Notes: generated by a model from the sequence alone, not told the origin. Positions 11,810 through 24,138 are shown, counted from the stretch's first letter. The stretch: DNA of 64,000 nucleotides from Botryosphaeria dothidea (GCA_011503125.2 WWBZ02000040.1:3968001-4032000); one strand, 5' to 3'. Numbers and translations: made by a program.

Positions 11810-13373
11810 AAGTGGTTAAACCTGTTTGTGACATGGGGTCAAACGCGGATTACTCACAAAGGTTGACTTTGCACTGGTTACTATTGACGATGATGTAGAG
11901 TTTCTCCCTACCTTCTTGAGAGTACACGATGGAGGTGAGGCCGTTCCGCTGATTGAGGTGAGGACACTCGAAGGTGAAGGTCGTAACCGATATCAAGGTG
12001 AGAGAAGCGATGCCGAGCGAGGATGATGAAACTCCCTGCGCTGTGGCGTGGAAGATCTTGCAACGGGCGCGTTACTCTGCCCCTATGGTGCTGTTGCGAG
12101 GTACGGTCGATTGCGAGTGTGCGTCGTTGACAATACGCGCGACGTCCAGATGCGAGCTCCGTCTGCACGTCGAGCGCCTGGTTTATGAAGGTATTTTCAA
12201 CTGGAAGTGCAGCTGTCGGTGGTAGCGACGAAGAGTGCAAAAGCTCTCTTTGCAGAGGTTGTTGCGTCACCTTGCTGCGGCGGACGCGGCCGATGAGAGT
12301 GCGTGCGCGGAGACCAGGCGCCCAAGATAGGACTGTGCAAACTCGTGGAGCCTGCGAGAGGAGAGTAAGGAAATGAGAAGGCAACGTCGGGCAAGTCGTG
12401 GCAAAGAAGATCTTGACCAGTTCACGGGCGACGTGGGTGGTGTGGAGAGGAAGGAAAGGGAGAGGAGCGCAGAGGGTGGTCGACTTTATGGACGCGTTGT
12501 GTGCGCAGTCGTGCACCGCACACGTGCCTAACCCAGAAGAGAAGGAACATCACTTGTGATAATGCATACTCAAGTGAAGGCCGGCTGTCCTGCAGGTTCT
12601 ACCGGCATGGCGATTGAAGTGATTTCCCCCAGGCACTGCGCCAGCTATGCCTGTCCGGACTTCTTTTGCGGCCGCTACAGGGAATTCGCTGATCAAAGCA
12701 GTATGACTGCTTGTAGTAATTACGTCGGATGTAGATTGGACCAATGAATTAGTAAAAATTAAATACATTTTCTTGAATTAAAAGTTGTACACGCATCTAT
12801 AAACTTTTTGTAGTACGATTGAAACGGAAAGACACCGATTAGTCAACGTATCCCTGAAGCAGGTGGCAAATGGATCTAAGATATATCAACAGGCAAACAG
12901 AAAAACTTAAGTCAAAGTAGACAGAGGGGAAGGGACTCGGATTTTCAAATAAAGTCCTGGAAATGACGTCATCTGCCAGCTGGTCAGCGGAGGTAACGGG
13001 TAAATTTTCAGAAGCAGTCGGTAACGCGATCACTTCCGGTAGATCAGGATTAGACGGTGGGGTGTAGACAGTCGTTAAATGGCTCGGGTAGTCGCTGATG
13101 GGTTCCAATTCGATGAATAGCATGGAGCTTAGGTGTTCAGGCGAAGCGTCTGTTAGAGGGAAATCGAATTAGAGCACAGAGAAGCATGACATGGACGAGA
13201 ATCAGTATTTTGCCCTCAGCTTGTTGCGCCACGCATGAGCAATGGCTAGCAGCTTGAGAGAATGCTATCAACAAGAAACTGGGGAAGCCGCTATCCAGGA
13301 AAGACACATACCCACCGAAACTCCCATATGAATTTTGAACCCACCCAAAAAATGGTTTGCTGGTAGTTTTGCC
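11810..13373. other. Intergenic region with a dispersed repeat copy
   Basis: About 1.56 kb lie between two minus-strand genes. The left part is the promoter and leader of the coiled-coil gene. A repeat at about 12720-12845 recurs near 42.5 kb. A minus-strand frame of 94 residues at 12839-13123 touches that repeat but has no recognisable domain. I see no gene. Confidence 0.5.
12720..12845. repeat. Dispersed repeat, copy A (pair with 42405-42531)
   Basis: The core from 12788 to about 12845 reads TACACGCATCTATAAACTTT, then TAGTACGATTGAAACGGAAA and GACACC. The same core occurs near 42475-42531 with only a few differences. Weaker similarity extends leftward through ATTGGACCAATGAATTAGT. No coding potential was seen. 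It could be a transposon end or a duplicated 3' flank. Confidence 0.8.
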
Positions 13374-15335
13374 TCAAATAGCCTTGGAGAAGAGACTGCG
13401 ATACACCGCATCGACAACAGGCTGAGCAGTGATCTGGCGGCCGCCGAAGAACCTGCCATTGAGGCCTTTGATGGCGTTCTCACCGCCCTGGACGGTGTCG
13501 AACTTGACGTAAATATCACCCTGGGTGTTCGGATCTAGAGCAATGTGAACGACCGTGCCATACTTCGCCTGGCACTCTTCCTTGACGTCATCCTCGAGCT
13601 CCTTCATCCAAGCCTCGCCTTCTTCCCTGTTGATGTGTCAGCCTCAGCCCAAAAATGGTGGATGCGGGGGGAGACTTACTCGGTGGGGTCAAACATGTTC
13701 TTAAGCACAACGCAACGGCTGGCTTGGTTGACGCTGACTGGGAGAGGGCGAGCGGCCTGAACAACGGGTTTGATGATCTTCTGCTTGTCGGCACCATTGG
13801 TATCAGCAGGTTCGTCAGTACGTGCAAGCTTCCTCATGAGAGCATCTCTGCTGTAATTGTTGAAGTTCACGCCGGCAACATCAGTGTCGTCGAGAGCGCT
13901 AGCGCCGCCAGCACCCTTATCGTTATCACGACCGCCAGCGCGGTCAAAGGTACCACCAGAGCCTCCGGCGTGGGCACCACGGCCACCGGAACCGGAGAAA
14001 GCTGAACCCTGGAAGTTGGGTTGGCCTTGGCCGTTGAAGCGTTGCAGAAGATTGGCAGTGGACTCGGGAGTGAACTTATCGTTGCCCAAACCGACGCGGA
14101 TCGGGCGTCCAGCCAAGTCAAAGCCATTCATCTTCTCAAGTGCCTCTTTAGCTTGGGCGGGGTCGCGGAACCTATGCATGTCAGCCGTGTTCTGATCAAG
14201 GACGAGTGCCCAACTTACTGGACAAAGCCATAGCCACGGCTGCGACCGCCCTCTTCCTTCTGCAGCTGAACGAACTCCAACTCCCCGAAGGGCTCAAACA
14301 CATTCTGCAAGTCGCTCTCAGTGATACTGAAGTGAATGTTGCCGACATACAACCTGTGGAAGGGTACGCCATTGTTGTTGCCATTGTTTCCATCTCCGGT
14401 GCGGGCTTGACGGTTCTTCTCGGCTTCCGTGAGCTGGGCGATGATGGGAATACCCATTAGCTTCTGGCCGGTGAGCTGAATGGCTGCAGGGACAGACTCC
14501 TCGTTCTTGAACTCGACGTATCCGACTCTGTAGGTACGTGTCAGTGAAGAATTGTTGGATTGGTGCTGGAGTGTACACACCCCTTGGAGCGGCCGCTGAC
14601 ACGATCCTTCACAATTTGCGCCTCCTTGACGGGGCCGACCTTCTCAAAGAAAGCAATTAGATCCTTGGTCCTCAAACGAGCTGCAAGTTGCTGGACAAAG
14701 ACGGTACGACGGTCACGCTCATCCTCGGTCAGGGGAGGGCTGGAGGAACGCTTGGCGGAGGGGGAGCGTCGGGGGCGTCCACCGCGTCCCGCATGGCCGC
14801 GTTCCCTTTCACGGTCACGGCCGCGGTCGCGGTCCCGTTCACGGTCGCGTTCGCGTTCACGGTCATCGTCGCGGCGGCCAGGGCGGCCGGAGGGGCGGTA
14901 GTGCCTATCATCGTCAGGGTAGGGCGAGCGGGATCTAGAGCGGGCACGGCCGCTGCCACGGTAGTAGTCGCCGCCGGAGCGGTAGCTGTCGTCACGGTCA
15001 ATCGAGTCTCGGGCACGGCGGTGACGCCTCTCGGAATCGCGGCTCCTGCTGCGGCGTCTGCTCCTCAGGCTGCCGGTAGCGCTGCCCCTGTCGCTGCGCG
15101 GGCTGCGCATCTCAACATCGTCATCCAGATCGCGGCGGGGGCGATCGCGGCTGCGATCACGGCGCTTGCGATCACGTTCGCGGGAACCATCTCTGGCGCG
15201 GTCGCGCTCGCGGCGCTCGCTTCTCTCGTTCTTCAGGCGGTCATCGTTGTCAGTGGAGCGGGGCGTGTCTCTGGACTCGGCCGCGCTGGCGTTGGCTGTG
15301 GAGTCAAGGAGAGCCTCAACGTCTAGACCTGACAT
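13374..15335 (-). CDS. RBM39/Rsd1-type splicing factor, RS domain plus three RRMs
   Basis: RNA-binding protein of the CAPER/RBM39 family (S. pombe Rsd1), which links U2AF-type recognition of 3' splice sites to spliceosome assembly. It begins [13 protein letters not shown] and continues with an Arg/Ser/Asp-Arg-rich domain of about 190 residues. RRM1 has RNP2 TVFVQQL and, across the first intron, VGYVEFK. RRM2 has RLYVGNI and SRGYGFVQF, split by the second intron. A linker rich in Gly and Asn follows, then a U2AF-homology-type RRM3 ([10 protein letters not shown] ... GDIYVKF). Four exons are separated by introns near 14528-14582, 14171-14219 and 13626-13679. The protein ends at LFSKAI. The domain order matches the family closely. 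Confidence 0.9.
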
Positions 15336-15946
15336 GGCGGAGTTGGAACGCTGTCAAGCTAAACGTGCGGAGTGAGGAAGATCACTGAGGGTGCGGCGGT
15401 TAGCTGGCGAAGGTAGTCGGGGGGCGTCGAGGCACGGAGCGAGCGCACCCTGTAACTGTGACTAGCTCGCGGGGGTGCTGCGGGGAGCGGTGTTCACAGA
15501 AGCTGTAGAAGTAGTAGAAAGGCCGACGGAAGAATGGCAGGCTCAAGCACGAACTCGCAAGACCAGGATTGTGCCGCCGAGGAGGATTGTGGAGTGGCTG
15601 GCCGACGCAGAGGCGGAAGCAGAACCTCGCCAAACTTTAATCTGCGCGTCACGTGCCTGCGTCGCGTCACTCGCCCACGCCCTCCCCCGGCCGATCCCGC
15701 AGCGATCGCCTGCACACACCACCTGCATCATGCCACAGCGACGGTGGTAAGGGGGCTCCCAGAGCAATTAATATTAGGTGTATCTGGATTGTGCGGCGTA
15801 AGAACGTGATCGTAAGACATGCAAGCAACCCAAAATTCCTCAAATGCACCCCGCTCGCTGTTTGCAGCAACGCCTTCCCCGTGCATCCGTCATTACAAGT
15901 ATGGTACAGCAGCCATATGCACAGCCCGACGCATCCCTGCGCCATT
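15336..15946. other. Spacer: RBM39-like promoter and Scs7 3' flank
   Basis: About 610 bases lie between two minus-strand genes. Open frames are short and without recognisable content. Confidence 0.5.
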
Positions 15947-17224
15947 CTACGCCGTCTTGACCACCTTCGGCGGCGGGAGCGTGAGCTCCGTGTTGAACAC
16001 ACGGTCCCAGAACTTGCTCGTGACGCCGAACCCGTTCTGGTAGTCGGCGAAGTGGTGCTCCAGGTGATACTTCTTGAGCTCGCGGTAGTACGCCGGAAGA
16101 CTGCCGCGCGATTAGCTAATGGAATCAGCGCATGGATGGGGCATACGCACTTGCGGTGATGGAGGAAGTAGTGGGTCAGGTCATAACAGATGTAGCCGAA
16201 GATGCCGCCGCAGAAAACGGCAGTTGCGGCATACCAGTTGTAGAAGAATACCGCATGCGCCAGCTTCCAGAAAGGGGACGCAAGGACCAGGAAGAGAGTC
16301 GGCGGCATCACAAGACGGTACTTGTCCATGGGCAGGTAGTGATGGATGCCATGGAGCAGGAAATGGAGCGTGATGCCGACGCGGTTGTCGGGCAAATATC
16401 TGTGATTACTATTCAGTAAAAAGAACAACATATTGTGCCTGGGAGTCCGCTTACTCGTCTAGATGGAATAGGAAGCGATGCAGGATGTATTCAACCAGCG
16501 TCCAGATGCAGAGGCCTCCAACGAAGTACAGGCCGAGGTGAATGAAAGGGAGTTCCTGGCTGGCCAAATAGGTTCCGTAGCTGACGGGAGGAAGCCAGAC
16601 CGTAGGCACCACCCACCAGGCAGTCAAGCTCAGAGGCTCCAGGAAGTTTCCAAACAAGGGCGCCGACTTTCCTCCCTTGTAGTGTCTGGGACGGTGGACC
16701 TGCTCCAGATAGAAGGCCTTGGAGAAGCCACCGAACCAGACCTGCGGAAGCAGCGGCTTGCTAAGGTCGAGGAACTTGTGCGTCTTGTAGTCGGAAGTAA
16801 CGTCTGTTTCCTTGTTTAGGTCCTCGGCGGAGGACATTCCCGTAGCAGCAAAGACGTATTGCGCTCCTCCATTGGCTTTCAACTCCTGCAGGCCTTCCTC
16901 GGTCGGCGGAAGCGGCACGATGTTGTCGGGGTGGGAGCTCTTGGTGGCAGCATCCAGCACCTTCTCGTTGGCGACAAAGCCGACGAGATGCTCGTCGAGG
17001 ATCTCGTAGGCCGAGTCGGAGTGCCTGTGGGAGATCTCGTCCTCCAGAATGTCCTTCACATCCTTGCCGGCGTATTCCAGGACCAGATCGCCGCCACCGG
17101 GGTGATCTTCGACGAACTCGGTGATGTCGTAGACCTTGGAGCCGATAGTGACATAGCAGGACTCGGCGGAGTTGTGGGCCTGGACTTCGGCCTGGGTAAT
17201 GGTTGGGAGGGTGCGGCCGGGCAT
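15947..17224 (-). CDS. scs7: Fatty acid 2-hydroxylase (Scs7/FAH1)
   Basis: ER membrane enzyme that 2-hydroxylates the very-long-chain acyl group of ceramides using an N-terminal cytochrome b5 domain as electron donor. The b5 heme motif HPGGGDLVLEYAG lies at about residues 41-53, with the second heme His in the ISHRHSDSAYE region. The C-terminal hydroxylase domain has the di-iron histidine boxes EYILHRFLFH, LHFLLHGIHHYLPMD, YDLTHYFLHH and KYHLEHHFADYQ, with hydrophobic membrane segments between them. Three exons are joined by introns near 16397-16453 and 16098-16152, and the stop is at 15947-15949 after VVKTA. The start MPGRTLPTITQAEV sits at the head of the b5 domain, as in fungal orthologues. 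Confidence 0.93.
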
Positions 17225-18582
17225 GGCGTCGGCGATGCGCAGCGGAGCGTCGCGTGGGTGTAGAGTCTAAAGCGGAGGACAGGCGGCGGCGGTCGGAGCA
17301 ACCACAAAGGAGCGCAGAGAACAAAACGCGAGGCGACGCGCCTAGAGAGATTTTATCAGTGTTTACTTCTCCTGAGGAGTGGTGGCGACGGACCGGGTCG
17401 GAAATGAAAAAGTACGCCCAGGTAGTCCATCGGGGAGCGATCGGAGCCGGCGCTGCCAAAGACCCTGCGACGGTCTGGAGACCCTCGTCTGATACTGGCG
17501 CCAATTCCTACCGCACCCAACCGCTCTGCCGCAGCCCGCCTCTCGCAGCCAATCTCACTCGGCATCTTTCACATCTCTCTGCCTGCCGCCCGCTGCCGAG
17601 CGCGTCATCGACTGCTTCTTCTCGCCAACCCCAGCATCCCGCACTGTTCACCGCCTTTCGAAGACAACGCTTTGGTGTGGATCTGAGATCAGCATCACGC
17701 ATTTCCATCCTTCAACTGACTTGTCCCGCTAAATCCGTGCCTTCTGCCGTTTCTCGTTTACTCGGCTGCCTGCCGGATCGGTTTCTGTATCGTGGGCTTC
17801 GGCGTGCGCTGAGGATCCTGTCAAGGGTGATCAAATTAATTTTTGCCCAATCAGGAAATTTGTCTCTGCGAACATTCTCACCCCCTTCTCACCTCACTCC
17901 ACACAATTCTTTTGCTACTGTCCAATTTACCGTCCAAAAAGTAAATGATGTTCAACGTGAAATTTCCTCCTCAATCCTGTTTTCTCGTTGCTCGGTTTCC
18001 CAGACAATTCTGGGCCCTGGAAAGATGACCACAAGCATGAATGTTTCAACTCTGCAGCTTTTTGGGGTTTCTTGAACACCAAGAAGAGGAGGTCTGCTTG
18101 GTTTGCAAATGTAACATACCACAGCGAACCTCTCGCCGAACTCTGGGCGTGATGATTCACCACCCTCTCTTTACCATCTAGTTATTGTCACACTGTACTC
18201 ATCAAACTAGTCCACATGACGTTGTTATTTGCTTGGTTGAAGCGTTCGCCAGAATTGACGGAAAGATTTTAAAAAACCATATCGGACGAATGCTTCAACT
18301 CTCCATAAGTACTACCGTCATCTGGGGGACAGAAAACCGGTAGAAGAAGTGACACTTTCAAACTCTCCTCGTGAGGCTTTATGGGTCTTTGTAGCACACA
18401 GTTGCCTCAGTGAGATCTTTCACTTCAGATCTCTCGCTGAGGATCGCTTTCTAGATCTTCCCACCAGGCACCACGTGCAGGTCCAGCGTCCAACGTACTC
18501 CAACAGCCACCTCTCTGTCATCAAACTTCAACAACTGACCTTAACATCACTGCTACCTTAACAGCCTTGCAGACTCCCGCCG
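17225..18582. promoter_or_regulatory. Divergent intergenic region with one decayed MITE
   Basis: About 1.36 kb lie between a minus-strand gene (scs7) and a plus-strand gene, so it should hold both promoters. A long plus-strand frame (17203-18075) overlaps the scs7 start and reads as low-complexity sequence, so I reject it. A decayed inverted-repeat element is at 18230-18308. Confidence 0.5.
18230..18308. mobile_element. MITE copy 2 (degenerate)
   Basis: The left arm is GGTTGAAGCGTTCGCCAGA and the right arm ends CGGACGAATGCTTCAACTCT. Read as reverse complement, the right arm begins AGAGTTGAAGCATTCGTCCG, so both arms share GTTGAAGC and then diverge by transitions. The centre is AT-rich and no longer matches the other copies. 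Confidence 0.6.
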
Positions 18583-19808
18583 ATGGGTCCGCCGAAGGAA
18601 AAGAGGAAGAAGCGCCGCGGCGCCCTTGACTGGATCCCAAAGCCACCGCGCCTGCCCTCCCTCTCACCCGACATCGAAGTTGGTCCTGACGGCCGCGCTC
18701 TCGTAGACACCCGGAATGGCATCGACGAGGTCTACTTCCTCTCCTGCAACCCATACAGCACTAACAGAAAACTCTTCGGCGCCAAATTCAACAACGACGA
18801 AATCGAAGACTACATCGACCAGTTCAACCGCGCAAGATCCAAGTTCCAGCCCCCGATTGAACCAAAGCAAGAGGGTGGCGGACAAGACACTGAGGTGAAG
18901 ACCCTCGACCACCACAACGAGGACGATGACCGTCGCGACATCTTCGAGTCCCAAGCCCACACCTGGCACGCCGTCCTCAAGCGCCGCGAGCGCGCCGCGT
19001 TCCAGCAGACCACAAACCCCTTCACGCACCACCTCACCAACATCGCTCCCTGGCACGAGAGCCTCCGCATCACCGGCACCATCCGCAAGATCATCCGCAG
19101 CTTAGCAGGCAAGCACAAACCCCCCCCGCACAGAAAACAAACACTGACCAGCCAACCCAAACAGCACCCTCCCTCTTCATCCTCCGCAACGCCAGCAACG
19201 CGCCCCCACAACCCATCATCCACTGCGCCCACCCGCACTGCCCGCTCCCATCCCACTCCATCTCCGCCGCCCGCACGCCCTACCTCAGCCTCGAAAGCGT
19301 CGCGCCGCGCGCCGTCCCCGCCCTGCACGCCACGCCGGGCATCCAAGTCGCCGACGACGTCCGCATCCCCGTCTACATGCGGCCCGGCAAACCCGCCAAC
19401 GACGCCTCCCCCTGCGTCCCCGCCTGGCCCGCCGTCAACTCAGCGAATGAAGAGGGAGAAGGCGAAGAGCATGCGGGAAGTGAGCGCGTCCACCTCTCCC
19501 TCTGCATCCCCTGCCTGCGCGACCTCCACGCCGGCACCGCCGCCGCGCCGCCCGGCAACACCTCGACCGAAGGAGCCTCCACCGCGGGCGCACCCGCCCA
19601 GATGGATGAGAGAGAGGAAGGCACCGTCGCGTGGCGCGACACGCCGCCATCTCGCAGCAGCAGCCGCTGGACGACGCAGCAGACGGAGGAGGAGAGCGGA
19701 GAAGAATGCGCGGAGCAGCAGTGGAGGAGGATGCCGAAGCGGGCGCGGCTGGCGGCGGATGAGATGCAGCTGGACGGGGCGGGGGAAGGCTGCAACACTG
19801 AGCGGTAG
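18583..19808 (+). CDS. Hypothetical protein with a GC-AG intron
   Basis: The start MGPPKEKRKKRRGALDWIP has a basic, NLS-like N-terminus. The first exon (18583-19108) encodes a folded-looking region with GIDEVYFLSCNPYSTN and FNNDEIEDYIDQFNRARS. The frame then becomes low-complexity unless an intron is removed. A GC donor (G followed by GCAAGC) at 19109 and the acceptor AAACAG ending at 19164 join exon 2 (19165-19808) in phase. That yields LFILRNASNAPPQPI, TPYLSLESVAPRAVPALHAT and a long acidic, Gln/Ser-rich tail, for 389 residues. No GT donor is available nearby. I do not recognise the family. Confidence 0.65.
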
Positions 19809-20524
19809 GTAGTTGTGGTCGTTACTGGTGAGAAGGACCAAAGGGGAAGGTGGGGAAAAACGGGCGAGCGGTGGTGGGAAGGAAAACCGTAGTATCTCGG
19901 AGTTGACGATGACGACGGGGTGGCGGTGAAGTGGTTATGGGGGACGGTGGAAACGGAAGGAAGAGGAGTGAGTGAGTGAGTGGTTATCAGACGGGCGAGA
20001 TCTTCTTGAGGGTGCCTTCCGTAGAAAGCAGGTGCGAGGTCCAGCCGACAAAAATACACAAAAGCAAAGAGGCATTGGCGGAAGCAGTCTCTTTCTGGCG
20101 CTTCTTCATGATGAGGTAGATAGCTATCAGAATTAAAGTCTCAAAAAGAGGCGAAAAAAAGGGGCAAAACTACCAGGTCATGCATATTTCAGCATGACCT
20201 TGATAGAACAGACTTTGGAGACTGTACAGCGCCTGTTTTTCTCGAACCCCGTCTCCACTCGAGGCCGCCCATTCAGCCACTTGTAGGTTATACGTGAGCT
20301 TAGCACAACACCATAGAACTTCATCAGGCGAGACGTTATAAGCACCGCTACATTCTTACTTGATACGCCCCCGCAGGACCAATCCCGTGCCCTTCTCTTA
20401 AAGCGCTCGCATAATCCAGAGTTACATCGTCATACCTTCGTTGAAAATTAACATCGACATCATGACAGCCATATCTACTCTGAAAAAAGGAAATATTAAC
20501 CACCGCCGCCGCCACCGTCCCTGA
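19809..20524. other. Convergent 3' spacer
   Basis: About 700 bases lie between the ends of two converging genes. They hold AT-rich 3' flanks with A-runs near 20150 and no supported coding sequence. Confidence 0.55.
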
Positions 20525-21853
20525 TTACCAATCCGGAATCAACTCATTCCACGGCTCCCGATCCTCATCCACCACCTTCCTCGCGCTCTCCTCCCCCACA
20601 ACCGGCAACTCCTTCACACCCTTCTTCCGCCACCCCTCCGGCACGTCGTCAATATCCAACAACCCCACCTGCACCAGCACGGCCGCCTGGTCCCAGTATA
20701 CATGCTCCGAATACAGCATGGCGCCACGCAGCGCGACGATACTAACCAAGACAATCTCGACCGGCAAGCCCGTCGGCGGCACGCCCGGCAAGATCCACGG
20801 CATGGGCTGCGTGTGCTTGAAGCTCACCAACAGCTCGTCGACGATCCGATCGACGCCGATGGTGCGCGACAGCAAGCGCGTCTTCAGCTGGGTCGGCGGG
20901 TCGGCGCGCGGGTTGATGGACGGCAGGAAGCACTCGTTGTAGAAGCGCGCCAGGTCTTCTTTGCCCTTCGCGCCCGTCATGGTCGGCGTGTACGTGACGT
21001 GCGGCGTGGGGCTGTCGGTCATGGTGCCTAGCAGCTTCTGTGTGTTTGGCGTCTTGAATTTGTCTGCGACCATTAATCTCTACATTCGTAAAGACAGGAA
21101 GGGGAAAAAAAAACTCACGCTCTTCATTCTCCTCCCACACCGTCTCGATGTTCAGCTCGGCCGAGAACCCGCGGCGGATGGTATCGAGCGAGCGGCTCCA
21201 CGCGACCGCATCGGCGACCTTATCGTACTCGTCCAGGTCGTGCTCGGCGAAGCCCGGCTCGACGCCCTGGTACGTGTAGCACGGGTACTTCAGGCGCTGC
21301 AGGCCGCCCGTGCCGATGCCCGGGGTGATCTTCTTGGTGATGGTGCGCCGCTTGCCCTGGATGCCCAAGATCTCCGAGTTCTTGTTGACGCCGACCTGGG
21401 TGCCCGCCAGGTGCACCATGACGCGCAGCGACGGCATGTACTGGGTCTGCGGGTCCGGGATGGAGCTGGGGTAGTAGGCGACGAGGGCGCTGAGCTTCAG
21501 GTCCTGGCGGATGAAGGTCTCGAGGCAGACGGAGGCGGCATCTCCAAATGCTGTCGCGGGTCCTCATTAGCTGCGCGGTCCGATAACTTGAGGGTGGTGT
21601 TGGGGGCGTGGCATGTACCTACTATGGCAAACGTCCCTCCCACGCCGAGGTTGTCCTTGAGTGAGTGCAGCGTCTTGACGTAGCCCTTGCCGCCGGCGTC
21701 GAAAGGCAGGTACTGCACGTCGAAGCCCTCGTCGCGCCAGGCCTGCAGGGTCACGTCGTCGAATTCATCGCTCTCGGCGGTGATGTAGAGGCGCGGGGTG
21801 GTGGCTCTCCAGTTCAGAAAGGCGCCGCCGCCGTGGACCTTGAGGGTGGCCAT
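20525..21853 (-). CDS. Dienelactone-hydrolase-like / SnoaL-like two-domain protein
   Basis: Fungal cytosolic protein of the kind usually labelled putative dienelactone hydrolase. The N-terminal part (MATLKVHGGGAFLNW to SLRVMVHLAGTQVG) has alpha/beta-hydrolase-like strands. After a central linker, the C-terminal part (FYNECFLPSINP ... SEHVYWDQAAVLVQVGLL) reads like a SnoaL/NTF2-type fold with conserved RTIGVDRIVDEL. Three exons: the first intron lies at about 21554-21617 and rebuilds FAIVAFGDAASVC; the second removes about 21061-21118 after WEENEE. The hydrolase nucleophile elbow, normally G-x-C/S-x-G, reads AFGDAAS here, without Cys or Ser at the expected place. Activity as a dienelactone hydrolase is therefore doubtful. 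Confidence 0.75.
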
Positions 21854-24138
21854 GGTGGTGGGGAGCAGGGAGATGTCGAGGACGGGGGAGGACGCAGCAA
21901 GCACGCGGAAGATGGAGTACAAGCAGCAGCGACGGCGCTAGCAGGCGTCATGGTGGTGGGCTGATTGGGTGAGTCCTGCTTCAACCACGCGGGGCGCAAC
22001 ACGCGCGCTCGAGGGCGGCGACGTCATCCTTGCAGGGATCACGGAGCTCTGGCCTCCGCCGACTGAGGTTGATGTCAACACTGCACAATACGCGCTGATC
22101 TTCTACAACATGAGGTGGAACTTTGTTGTCACTGTAGAGTGACTGCAGGCTGCGATATGAAGTTGTAGATGCGGTTTTGAAAGGTGAGCACAACCCCGAC
22201 TCGAAGACTAGCGTCCGTGGTCATCAGCCCTACGTCGGTCTTAGACCCTGCGCGTGAGCAACATCCACCACTTAACTCCGCATCAGAACAGTAGAATTCA
22301 AACTTGATCGTCCTGTTGCCTCCACAAGATGCCCGTGCCAAGCGACGACATGGCAACGGACTCTGTCCAAACTCATCCTCCAACCCTCCCACATCTTGGT
22401 GTAGGAAGCAACACTCTCAGCTGACCACTCCCACCCATACCTATAGGTCAAACGCCAAGTGCCCTTCTGACAGCCTTGTCGGGGACCCCTCTCCGTTGCC
22501 GCAGGCCGCTGCAGGGGCCGGTGGATCCTTTCATGCTGAAACGCATTGTCGAACGCCTCTGCTGCAAACCGGGTTCCCGGGCTCTGCAGGTAACGAACAG
22601 ACGCAGTAGTAACCATACATTCTGACAGGAAAAAAAAAGAAGAATCCTTGAAAAAAAAAATATGGACAGTGCATGCATTCCCAAAGCCGAGTTCGTATCT
22701 ACACGAGTGTGTCCATTGCGCAAGAAGCTGACAAAGCTCGCGCAAAACGGGCGATGCATACATACCCTGGCTCCGATCCTTCACGATAGCCATGCCGACT
22801 CTCGAACCGTCAACACAGCAGGCGCGCTCTTGCACCCACTCAACCTTGTCTCACCTGTCAAAGCTGCTCCACTAGCAGGGGTAGAGCTTGCTGTCAGGGG
22901 CCGGCCCGGCGGTGGAGTGGGGTGGGTACAGAGGGTAGTACGGGCCGCGAGAAGGACACAGAAAGGGTCCGAGCGACCACGTGCGTGATCGACGCATATA
23001 TGAATGGCACCACTGGTGTACATAGGACCATACCAGGATAGGAGGCGCTACATGAGAGCCTTGGTCCATTGGCGTTGCTGCCCGAAAAAGGGGAAGGTGG
23101 GGAGGGGAAGAGGCAGAAAGGGAGGGAGAGTGGCTGGTGTAGAGAAAGGAAGCGCAGGGACCGATAAGATTCAGAAGCGAAACTGGCGAGGTGTTGAATT
23201 AGTTAGGATCTTTTGCCTGTTTAGTGTCTTTTTTTTTCTCTGTACTGTTACTTTTATTTTCTGATGTGAATCCTCGAGCCTGCCGAGTGAACAACCATCA
23301 ATTGACCCATTCATGGTATATCTTCTCCCTCTTCAGACACCTCCGTTCCCTTTTCCCCAGCATGTCAATACTTCTTTCCCGCTGTTCTCCCTCATGCTTG
23401 CCAGCCCTTCTTCTAAATTGGACTTTTCGTGAAAAGACAGAAATGAGTACAGAGAATCCCAATGCAACCGCCGGGAAAAGCGGCCGCAAGACTGCTTCCA
23501 GAAGTCCGCATGGAAGGATCATCGTACGAAGAAATCCAAACCGTCAGTCGCACCTGCGCCACCGGCCCTCACAAGAGACAATGTGCTCAGCCTTTTCTTG
23601 CGCTTGTTCCGACTCTCCTGCTCTTCTACAAAGCCCGGGGAAAAGGGAAATCTTATGCAACAACCAAAAAAAAACTCGAGTTCATCCACCCAGCCCATGT
23701 CCGACCACCCAAAATGCCAGACAAGAAAAGGGAAATAAAAAACGAGAAACGACAAAGGGGAGGTCTAGAGTGCATTCAGAAAACAGTTCTTCGAATGGAA
23801 TAGAGGATGTGCGAGAAAACGGGGATTGATTGAAACAATAGAACGAGGTCTTGGAATTGCCTCGATCGACAAGGCATGAAAACGTAGACCTCGTGGAAAA
23901 TTTCGTCGAACGTAACAAAAAAATGGTGGCCATCTGAGGAGCATGATCAGTTCCTCCAAAGGCCAATAGTGTGAACAATTCAAGGACAAAAGTAATACAC
24001 GCAACGCCGCCACTCGCCCCCCGGATTTGTCAAAAGACGTAAAAAGGTATAGTTCCGGGATCTATGGCCAAATGATGTGTAAGGCGCAGGCGGCGGAGAA
24101 AGAAGCACCTGAGATACCGAGAAAACTCAATTCTCTCT
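21854..24138. other. Long intergenic region, no gene recognised
   Basis: About 2.3 kb lie between two minus-strand genes. The left end is the promoter of the hydrolase-like gene; the right end is probably the 3' UTR of the NIPA-type transporter. Poly-A and poly-T runs occur near 22628, 22650 and 23228. Open frames of up to 201 residues occur on both strands but lack domains, splice continuity or sensible composition. Confidence 0.45.

Noticed and set aside
12839..13123. Minus-strand frame of 94 residues (MLFIELEPISDYPSHLTTVY)
   Set aside because: Reasonable composition, but no domain, and it adjoins the dispersed repeat. It may be a fragment; support is too thin for a call.
17203..18075. Plus-strand frame of 290 residues in the scs7 upstream region
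   Set aside because: It overlaps the scs7 start antisense, is rich in Arg, Ser and Pro, has no domain and ends in a decayed repeat area. It looks like a chance frame.
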